Of a stretch of 17,386 nt of DNA, positions 1-5,589 are shown piece by piece. A program made the position numbers and the translations under genes. The stretch is from the NCBI GenBank assembly GCA_902475285.1, contig CABRZA010000039.1:1-17386 (forward strand). The letters are read 5' to 3'. The stretch is from an uncultured Porphyromonadaceae bacterium. Its GTDB lineage: Bacteria > Bacteroidota > Bacteroidia > Bacteroidales > Muribaculaceae. Below the pieces are notes generated by a model. It made no database searches, was not told the DNA's origin, and saw only the letters and a list, made by a program, of their open reading frames with translations. Each line of letters begins with the position of its first letter. Positions within the stretch are counted from its first letter, which is position 1.

Positions 1-2
1 TA

Positions 3-365
3 TACAAAACATATATGGGCAAACCCGGCTTAACGGGCAGAGTCGATGAGTCGATGAAAGATCCCGAAAAAGGCAAAACCCTCTTTGAGGTGCTCTGCGC
101 CGACCTTCCCGACTCGCCTGCTAAAATCAACTTCGTACTCGAAGAAGGCGCCGACCAGCTCAAAGCCTCCTACCTCACACGCGTGGCTCAGGAACACCCC
201 GATATCCTTTTGGCTTGGATCAAAGAAAAGAAGGACATTCCCGAGTTCCCGGCTCCCGGCATCGCACTCCCCGACCTCCTCGAAAGCGCCGCCCGTGCCG
301 CCACCGGCGATACCCGCACCAGCATCGAGAACATTCTCCGAAACACCTACGGCCGTACACTCTAA
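3..365 (+). CDS. Sel1-type secreted protein, 3' end only (5' truncated by window edge)
   Basis: The reading frame is open to the left edge with no stop, so this is the C-terminal part of a longer gene. The internal ATG at 15 is probably not the true start. The last 66 residues align without gaps to the last 66 residues of the next gene, with 38 identical by my count. Shared blocks include PDLLE, RAATG, TRT, IEN and a YGR-x-L end. It is therefore the upstream member of a tandem paralogous pair, and the missing part probably holds a signal peptide and Sel1 repeats like its neighbour; that part is inferred. The residues before the shared domain (about 1-50 of the visible part) do not align obviously with the neighbour. 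The molecular function is unknown. The stop lies 7 nt before the next start, so the two are almost certainly co-transcribed. Confidence 0.8.
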   Translation, partial: YKTYMGKPGLTGRVDESMKDPEKGKTLFEVLCADLPDSPAKINFVLEEGADQLKASYLTRVAQEHPDILLAWIKEKKDIPEFPAPGIALPDLLESAARAATGDTRTSIENILRNTYGRTL

Positions 366-372
366 TTTACAT

Positions 373-2031
373 ATGAAAAAGATACTCACGGCCCTCTGCG
401 CCCTGGCTATTGCGGCTATGCCCGCATTCGCCCAAAATTTCAAAGAGCTCGAAAAGAAAGCCAAGAGCGGCGACGCAGCCGCCATGGTTGAGCTCGGCAA
501 CTGCTTCTTCAACGGCACCGAAGGCGCCGCAAAGGACGCCAAGAAAGCCAAGGACTGGTACGAAAAAGCCGCCAAGGCCGGCAATCTCGACGCCTACGAA
601 GGCCTCGTGGCTTGCTACTCCAGCTGGGACGGAATTGAGAAGAACCCAAAGAAAGCCTTCGAATGGGTCTACAAAGGTGCTCAGGCCGGCAGCCCTGCCA
701 TGAAACTGCGCCTCGGACAGGCATATGAAAACGGCGACGGAGTGCCCAAGAACCTCAACGCCGCTGCCGACGAATATATCGCCGCAGCCTACGGCGGCAT
801 TGCCGAAGCCCTCGTTCCCGCCGTACGCACAGGCTACGATGCCGGCCGCTTCCGCGACCTCCTCTATCTCGGCGCCCAGCTTTCAAATGCCAAGGAGCTC
901 GGCGACGAAGCCACAGCTCTGGGCGACGAAGCCGCGGCAATAGCCTTATACCATGCCAATGCCCCCGAAGCCATAGGGAGAGTCCTCGACAACACCCCCA
1001 ACACTCTCAAGGTAGCCGAAACAAAGATGGCCTACGACATAATGGCCAAAAATCCCGTCGACGGCGCGGCTCTCGCCGCAGCATTGCAGAACGCCCCCGA
1101 CGACGCACACTCCAACTTCCTCCGGGGCGTCACCGAGGTACTTCGAGGCAACTGGGACCATGCAGAGTCGTACTTCAACACCGCCGCCGGGCAAGGCGAC
1201 CTCGAGAGCTACGCCCTCCTTGCGGGCATCGCCGGCACCAGCGCCTACAACATGAACCGCAAGATGCGCCTCATCACCGACGACCCCATCCTGGTCTACA
1301 CCGCCAAGGCCATCCACGAAAGCGGAATCACCAAAGGCAAGACTATCAAGGTACCCGCCAACAAGCCAAACGGTCCCATCGTCACCCTCCTCGACTGGAT
1401 ACTCAAGGCACCCTACAACGAGCCGCCCTACGGCTTCGAAAACTGGTGTCAGCTCCAGGATTTCGTTCTGGACTCTCAATTCGTCAACCAGCTGAAGGCC
1501 CTTGCTGCCGACGGCTACGCCCCCGCGCGCCGCATGGTGGTGCAGGCACGCAGCGACTTCGACCGCCGCGACTACCGCCTTGGCAAATACGACGTCGACC
1601 CCCTCGAAGTCGTCAAGCTCAAAAACTATACCTCGCATTGGTTCGACCTCAATGATATCGGCCGCGATGCCATAGATGCCGCCAACAACTACAACAGCAC
1701 TACCGACGAGGTAAAACGGAAAGAGTACTTGCTTAAATACAACGTCGCCACCACCGCGATATGGAACGGAATGGACGAGAGTGTGTCGAAGCTCACGTGG
1801 CTCTTAACCTTGTTGGACGACAACAATAAAACTCAGTATTTCAACCGCATAGCCACCGAACGTCCCGATATCTTTCTCGATTGGGCGAAGGAATACGGCC
1901 AGCAGGTCGAAGTTATTGCTCCCGGACTCACCGTCCCCGACCTGCTCGAAAACGCCGGCCGCGCAGCCACCGGCCAGACCCGCACCGACATCGAAAACTA
2001 TCTCCGCACCCAGTACGGCCGCTCGCTCTAA
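373..2031 (+). CDS. Sel1-repeat secreted protein (552 aa)
   Basis: The ATG at 373 is chosen because it begins a clear signal peptide (MKKILTALCALAIAAMPAFA, then QNF). The longer open frame upstream only overlaps the previous gene. Three Sel1-like (SLR, TPR-related) repeats are visible at about residues 34-69, 70-106 and 107-143, each with the A-x-x-x-L-G/Y-x-x-G-x-G and A-x-x-W/Y-x-x-x-A-A-x-x-G pattern (for example LGQAYENGDGVPKN). A further TPR/Sel1-like segment lies near 345-385. Such repeats form helical solenoids that mediate protein-protein contacts. The second half is not a family I recognise. It ends in a 66-residue domain (about 487-552) shared with the upstream paralog. The product is probably periplasmic or exported. 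It lies 7 nt after the previous stop, with no promoter seen between, and a strong hairpin follows the stop. The binding partner is unknown. Confidence 0.85.
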   Translation: MKKILTALCALAIAAMPAFAQNFKELEKKAKSGDAAAMVELGNCFFNGTEGAAKDAKKAKDWYEKAAKAGNLDAYEGLVACYSSWDGIEKNPKKAFEWVYKGAQAGSPAMKLRLGQAYENGDGVPKNLNAAADEYIAAAYGGIAEALVPAVRTGYDAGRFRDLLYLGAQLSNAKELGDEATALGDEAAAIALYHANAPEAIGRVLDNTPNTLKVAETKMAYDIMAKNPVDGAALAAALQNAPDDAHSNFLRGVTEVLRGNWDHAESYFNTAAGQGDLESYALLAGIAGTSAYNMNRKMRLITDDPILVYTAKAIHESGITKGKTIKVPANKPNGPIVTLLDWILKAPYNEPPYGFENWCQLQDFVLDSQFVNQLKALAADGYAPARRMVVQARSDFDRRDYRLGKYDVDPLEVVKLKNYTSHWFDLNDIGRDAIDAANNYNSTTDEVKRKEYLLKYNVATTAIWNGMDESVSKLTWLLTLLDDNNKTQYFNRIATERPDIFLDWAKEYGQQVEVIAPGLTVPDLLENAGRAATGQTRTDIENYLRTQYGRSL

Positions 2032-2054
2032 GCACCGACCGGAAGGTATTTCAA

Positions 2055-2125
2055 CATAAGAACATAAGGACATAGGTAACAGAGAGTATTCTGTTCTTAT
2101 GTCCTTATGTTTTAATGTTCTTATG
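2055..2125. terminator. Long hairpin between convergent genes, probable bidirectional terminator
   Basis: A 14-bp perfect stem pairs AACATAAGGACATA (2061-2074) with TATGTCCTTATGTT (2098-2111). It continues inward with a G-U pair, a G-C pair, one bulged T (2077) and six more pairs (2078-2083 with 2090-2095), closing on a 6-nt loop. A competing pairing is possible between CATAAGAACAT (2055-2065) and ATGTTCTTATG (2115-2125). T-rich sequence follows the stem on the + side (2110-2113). The hairpin sits between the convergent Sel1 gene and the choloylglycine hydrolase-type gene, where a shared terminator is expected. Termination itself is inferred. Confidence 0.65.
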
Positions 2126-2159
2126 CCTAAGAATCTTCTCTGTGGTCAAAAGCCAAGTT

Positions 2160-3212
2160 TCACCACATAGGGGTGAAAGGCACTGATTTTTCCAGATACT
2201 CGTTTATGCACCCCATGGCGCCGGCATGCTTCACCGTGTCGAATTTAAGCACCGGTGCGCCCGGATTGAGCCGCAGGCGCCCAAGGTCTACCCAGAACGC
2301 GCCCGTGCTCTGCGCAAAGCGGAAGTAATACTTTCCGCCCGTGGCGTCGGATATCGACGTCCACTGCGTCGACGACACATTCGGTTCGCCGGGCAGCTCG
2401 TAGCCGTAAGGCACGCTCACCACACCCATTATACTGTTCACGGCGCCCCACGCGTCGGCATAGTCGAAGTCGGCCGGCACATGGTTGATGAAGAACGACG
2501 CGCGAGCGAAGCGGTCGGCACTCCGCACCGTGCCGGGAAGCATGTGGTTGCCGCCCACGCCCTCCCAGTATTTGTTGATGGCCTCCATATCGTTGTAGGG
2601 TGGGTCGTTGGTCAGCACCTTCAGGTCCGCACCCTTGTAGAGAGTCATCTTGCCGTCGACATATTCTATCAGAAGCGTCGTGCCCGTGCGGTCGGTAAGC
2701 GCCCAATGAAGCGTCGACACCGTGCCGCCGTCGAATGTCTGCCCGAAGATGCCGAACTCATTGGCTTGCAGCCACGCCTCCGCCTCGTCGACGGTGGCGA
2801 AGTTGTCGAGGAAATAGCTCACTATCACCGCAAGGCACATCAACGGCGTTCCGTCGTTGCCCGTAGCGGTGCGATATACGGTGCCCTTGCAGAATAGACC
2901 GTTCATCACCAGACCGGCCTCGTTCATCCCCTCGGTCACGCCCCCGTCGTAGCCCACAGCAAGCACCGATCCGTAGGTCGACGTCCAGCTCAGACACGGC
3001 GCCTTGGGCATGCTCGTCTTGGCCATGCCGGCAGGATATACATAGATGTTGGTCGGGATAGGCGTCCGCCAGTCGAGCGTACGGCCCACGAGCACCATTC
3101 CCTTGGTGCCCGCGTATACCACGCGCGAACATGCATCGGCAGGCAAAGCGGCTGCCGTCAGCGCGAGCGCGGCAAGCATAATTTTCAGAACTTTCATAGC
3201 TTGGAGCTTCAT
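2160..3212 (-). CDS. Choloylglycine hydrolase / penicillin V acylase-family Ntn hydrolase, secreted
   Basis: This 350-aa protein belongs to the linear amide C-N hydrolase family (bile salt hydrolases and penicillin V acylases). A signal peptide (about 1-27, ending ADA) is followed at once by Cys28. Cleavage would expose this residue as the N-terminal nucleophile. Arg44 and Asp47 in GRTLDW lie 16 and 19 residues after the Cys, matching Arg18 and Asp21 relative to Cys2 of bile salt hydrolases. Asn202 in LTNDP and Arg234 in SADRF fit the other family active-site positions, and GMNEAGL (95-101) is also typical. It probably acts in the periplasm on amide bonds. Conjugated bile salts, penicillin-type substrates or N-acyl signals are all possible and cannot be separated here. 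A second in-frame ATG at 3197 would also give a good signal peptide, but the first has the A-rich upstream sequence usual in Bacteroidota. It lies 42 nt downstream of the MBOAT gene, so probably in one operon. Confidence 0.85.
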   Translation of the reverse strand: MKLQAMKVLKIMLAALALTAAALPADACSRVVYAGTKGMVLVGRTLDWRTPIPTNIYVYPAGMAKTSMPKAPCLSWTSTYGSVLAVGYDGGVTEGMNEAGLVMNGLFCKGTVYRTATGNDGTPLMCLAVIVSYFLDNFATVDEAEAWLQANEFGIFGQTFDGGTVSTLHWALTDRTGTTLLIEYVDGKMTLYKGADLKVLTNDPPYNDMEAINKYWEGVGGNHMLPGTVRSADRFARASFFINHVPADFDYADAWGAVNSIMGVVSVPYGYELPGEPNVSSTQWTSISDATGGKYYFRFAQSTGAFWVDLGRLRLNPGAPVLKFDTVKHAGAMGCINEYLEKSVPFTPMW

Positions 3213-3248
3213 TTGTTGTTAATGAAATTACAACAAGCCCCAAGCTCC
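3203..3248 (-). promoter_or_regulatory. Intercistronic hairpin placing the start codon in an internal loop
   Basis: On the mRNA (minus) strand, GGAGCTT (3248-3242) pairs with AAGCTCC (3209-3203), and TTGTTGT (3236-3230) pairs with ACAACAA (3219-3213). Three more pairs lie inside this, closing on a 3-nt loop. The ATG at 3212-3210 lies in the internal loop between the two helices. The outer 3' arm is the first codons of the hydrolase gene and the outer 5' arm begins 6 nt after the MBOAT stop. It could limit initiation, couple translation to the upstream gene, or be an RNA processing site. The pairing is seen; the role is inference. Confidence 0.45.
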
Positions 3249-3254
3249 TATGGT

Positions 3255-4733
3255 TCAGTATTGAAGATAGATGAACGGCACCAATTCGCTCTGCCGCGTC
3301 TGCACCACTATGAAGATTATCGCCGCCAATATCATGGCCTGCCACACTGCCGGCATCGACATGTACATCGTCGAGGCGCCCGTAGTCCACTTCCGGGGCG
3401 ACACATGGGCAAGCAGCCCCGCGGCAAGCGCAAGAACGATCAACATGTAGCCCTCCACAAATTGCGCTATCACCTCAGGGTGGAAAGCCGTGAATATCTG
3501 CGTGGCTATCTGCCCCGCAACCTCAAGCGACGGCGCACGGAAGAGCGTGAAGCCGGCCACCACCAAGGCAAAGGTAATGTGAACGTTGGCGGCTTTAACT
3601 TCGGGGCGCCCTTTCAGGCTCTCGGGTATTCGCCACACCTTGCTCAGCTCCTTGTGCACTATCAGCAGCAGCCCGTGGTAAGCGCCCCAGATGAGATACA
3701 TCCACGACGCTCCGTGCCACAATCCGCCTACGGTCATGGTTATGAAGAGGTTGAGATGCTTCCGCACACGCCCCTTGCGGTTGCCGCCGAGAGGTATATA
3801 CACATAGTCGCGCAGCCACGTCGACAGCGATATGTGCCACCGGCGCCAGAACTCAGTAGGGCTCTGCGACTTGAAAGGCGCCGCAAAGTTGATTTTGAAG
3901 CGGTAGCCCATCAACAGAGCCAGGCCTATGGCCATGTCGGAGTAGCCCGAGAAGTCGCAGTAGAGCTGCACGGTGAAACCAACGCAACCCATAAGATTTT
4001 CGAAGCCCGAATAAAGCATCGGGTTGTCGAAGATGCGGTCCACGAAATTGGCGCTTATATAGTCGGCTATCACCACCTTCTTCACCAGGCCCGTCATTAT
4101 CAGGAAAAGGCCCTCCGATATCATCTCGGTGGTCACATTCGGCCGCTCCTTGATTTGCGGAAGCATGTCGACGGCGCGCACCACCGGACCCGCCAGCAGC
4201 GGAGGGAAGAAGGTGAGGAAGAAGGCGTAGTCCAGGAAGTTGTCGCACGGCTCAAGCTTGCCGCGGTAGATGTCCACTATATAGCTTATCGAACGGAAGG
4301 TGAAGAAACTGATGCCAGCCGGCAGTATCACCGCCACGGGGTCGAAAGTACTGTCGACTATCGTCGCGAAAGCCTCGCCCAACAGATTGAAATACTTGAA
4401 ATACACCAGCATACCAACATTCACAAGCACGTTGGCCGCCACAAGGAGCTTGCGTCCGGCCGGAAACACCGCCTTGCCCAGGCGCTGCCCCAGCAGGTAG
4501 TCGAAGCAGCACACGCCCATCAGGATGAGCACACACCACGAGCTCGACTTATAGTAGAAATAGAGCGAGAAGGCTATCACCAGCAGCTGCTTGGCCCGGT
4601 GATGATGCTTTATCGCATTGTATACCAGCAGGAAAAGAACAAACAGCACCAAAAAGAGCCCCGAGTTGAAAAGCATCGGGCTCGCGGCGTCGTAGCGCAG
4701 CAAAGTCAAAAGGCGGTCGAAAACTGTTTCCAT
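3255..4733 (-). CDS. MBOAT-family membrane O-acyltransferase (AlgI/DltB-like)
   Basis: This is a 492-aa polytopic membrane protein with the full AlgI-type MBOAT signature. With numbering from the 4733 start, it shows PAGISFFTFRSISYIVDIYRG (about 138-158), GPVVRA near 182-187, YCDFSGYSDMAIG (258-270), EFWRRWHISLSTWLRDY (294-310) and GGLWHGASW (336-344). The last two hold the conserved His residues, His300 and the catalytic-type His340. The family transfers acyl groups, usually acetyl, to extracytoplasmic glycans or lipids. An ATG at 4760 would add nine residues. I prefer 4733 because a -7-like element (TAACTTCGC, 4749-4741) lies between them, and because the text from MET onward leads into the LLFNSGLF-like opening I recall for this family. 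The SGNH/AlgJ partner often next to AlgI homologs is absent; a choloylglycine hydrolase-type gene follows instead. The substrate is unknown. Confidence 0.88.
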   Translation of the reverse strand: METVFDRLLTLLRYDAASPMLFNSGLFLVLFVLFLLVYNAIKHHHRAKQLLVIAFSLYFYYKSSSWCVLILMGVCCFDYLLGQRLGKAVFPAGRKLLVAANVLVNVGMLVYFKYFNLLGEAFATIVDSTFDPVAVILPAGISFFTFRSISYIVDIYRGKLEPCDNFLDYAFFLTFFPPLLAGPVVRAVDMLPQIKERPNVTTEMISEGLFLIMTGLVKKVVIADYISANFVDRIFDNPMLYSGFENLMGCVGFTVQLYCDFSGYSDMAIGLALLMGYRFKINFAAPFKSQSPTEFWRRWHISLSTWLRDYVYIPLGGNRKGRVRKHLNLFITMTVGGLWHGASWMYLIWGAYHGLLLIVHKELSKVWRIPESLKGRPEVKAANVHITFALVVAGFTLFRAPSLEVAGQIATQIFTAFHPEVIAQFVEGYMLIVLALAAGLLAHVSPRKWTTGASTMYMSMPAVWQAMILAAIIFIVVQTRQSELVPFIYLQY

Positions 4734-4740
4734 TGGCGGC

Positions 4741-4749
4741 GCGAAGTTA
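4741..4749 (-). promoter_or_regulatory. Probable -7 element for the MBOAT gene
   Basis: TAACTTCGC on the minus strand resembles the Bacteroides -7 consensus TAnnTTTG. It lies 8 nt before the preferred ATG at 4733, so the transcript would have an almost absent leader. No convincing -33 TTTG is seen at the usual distance. It helps decide the start, because the alternative ATG at 4760 would lie upstream of the promoter. Confidence 0.35.
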
Positions 4750-4824
4750 CGCATTTTCAACCGATTTACAGCGTACCGCCGCCCTTTTTAACGTTATTTC
4801 CACCTCCATTTCCACAAAAAGCGC

Positions 4825-4832
4825 TACTTTTG
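4825..4832 (+). promoter_or_regulatory. -7 element for the NUDIX gene
   Basis: TACTTTTG fits the Bacteroides -7 consensus TAnnTTTG and is followed by CAACG, as is common. I do not see a TTTG at the -33 position. Transcription from here would give a leader of roughly 120 nt containing the structured repeat at 4841-4932. Confidence 0.5.
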
Positions 4833-4840
4833 CAACGTTA

Positions 4841-4932
4841 AAAGCCCCGGAGGGGGCGACTCAATGGTTAACCGGCGTGCGTCAGCCGCCGGTGGATCCC
4901 CACCACAAGTTTATAGCCCCGGAGGGGCGAGA
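4841..4932 (+). repeat. Structured repeat: two GCCCCGGAGGGGC hairpins flanking a third hairpin
   Basis: GCCCC(4844-4848)/GGGGC(4853-4857) and GCCCC(4916-4920)/GGGGC(4924-4928) are near-identical short hairpins 72 nt apart. Between them, ACCGGCG (4871-4877) pairs with CGCCGGT (4887-4893). An alternative stem, GGTGG (4891-4895) with CCACC (4900-4904), competes with that hairpin. The palindromes GGTTAACC (4866-4873) and GGATCC are also present. The element resembles the double hairpin at 17332-17380 in layout (AAA, hairpin, GAC, spacer, hairpin). It is probably a dispersed non-coding repeat; here it would be in the leader of the NUDIX mRNA. Confidence 0.6.
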
Positions 4933-4959
4933 TTGTGATATATTTAATCAATATAAAAA

Positions 4960-5514
4960 ATGGAACACAAAATAAAACCCTGGAAGATTCTCGACAGCGA
5001 ATACCTCTTCCGCCGACCGTGGCTCACCGCACGTCGCGACAAAGTTCAGCTCCCCGACGGACGCATACACCCCGAATACTACGTCCTCGAATACCCCTCC
5101 TGGGTCAACATCATAGCCATCACCGACGAGGGCGACTTCGTAATGGTCGAACAGTACCGCCACGGCTTGCAGGAAGTATCCTTCGAACTCTGTGCCGGCG
5201 TGGTTGAAGACGGCGAGGACCCCATGGACGCCGCCAAGCGCGAACTTATGGAGGAAACGGGCTTCGGCGGAGGTGAATGGCAACTTCTCTCTCGCCTCGC
5301 CCCCAACCCCGGTGCAATGAACAACTACAGCTACAGCTTCCTCGCCCGAGGAGTGCGCCGCCTCGACACTCACCAGCACCTCGACGCCACCGAAGACATC
5401 GCCGTACACATCGTCACTCGCGACGAAATATACCGCCTTCTCACCGACGGCACCATCAAACAGGCCCTCATGGCAGCTCCCCTCTGGAAATACTTCGCCC
5501 TCAATCCCTCCTGA
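4960..5514 (+). CDS. NUDIX hydrolase, ADP-ribose/ADP-sugar diphosphatase-like
   Basis: This is a 184-aa cytoplasmic protein with a complete Nudix box, G-x5-E-x7-REU-x-EE-x-GU, at residues 80-102 (G80, E86, R94, E95, E98, E99, G101). The glutamates bind the catalytic metal ions. The N-terminal part (about 7-50) with two short strands, then VMVEQYRHG (61-69), and the E-x-CAG approach to the box are typical of the ADP-ribose/ADP-sugar diphosphatase subfamily, which cleaves nucleoside diphosphate sugars to AMP and sugar phosphate. The exact substrate cannot be read from the sequence. The ATG at 4960 follows an A-rich stretch suited to Bacteroidota initiation. The gene stands alone: it is divergent from MBOAT, convergent with GH31, has its own -7 element and ends in a strong hairpin terminator. 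Confidence 0.88.
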   Translation: MEHKIKPWKILDSEYLFRRPWLTARRDKVQLPDGRIHPEYYVLEYPSWVNIIAITDEGDFVMVEQYRHGLQEVSFELCAGVVEDGEDPMDAAKRELMEETGFGGGEWQLLSRLAPNPGAMNNYSYSFLARGVRRLDTHQHLDATEDIAVHIVTRDEIYRLLTDGTIKQALMAAPLWKYFALNPS

Positions 5515-5527
5515 AAGCATTAAGAAC

Positions 5528-5571
5528 ATAAGGGTATAAAGGATTTTCCCATCCTTTACGCCCTTATTTTT
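5528..5571 (+). terminator. Intrinsic terminator after the NUDIX gene
   Basis: The stem pairs 5528-5544 with 5551-5567. It is interrupted by one A/C mismatch and one G-U pair, has the loop TTTCCC, and a T run (5567-5571) follows. The core arms are AAGGGTATAAAGGAT and ATCCTTTACGCCCTT. It could also serve the convergent GH31 gene, but that side has no good T tract. It begins with the same 13-mer, TAAGAACATAAGG (5521-5533), found in the hairpin at 2057-2069. Confidence 0.75.
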
Positions 5572-5589
5572 ATGTCATAACGACTTAAA

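Noticed and set aside
85..372. N-terminal extension of the second Sel1 gene
   Set aside because: It overlaps the first paralog in another frame, and the signal peptide beginning at 373 fixes the start.
3201..4841. Open frame of 546 codons on the + strand opposite the MBOAT gene
   Set aside because: It lies opposite a membrane protein with intact signature motifs, and its His/Arg/Gln-rich text is typical of a shadow frame.
4844..4928. CRISPR-like repeat pair
   Set aside because: Only two copies of a 13-nt palindrome, with no third repeat or cas gene; better explained as a double-hairpin repeat unit.
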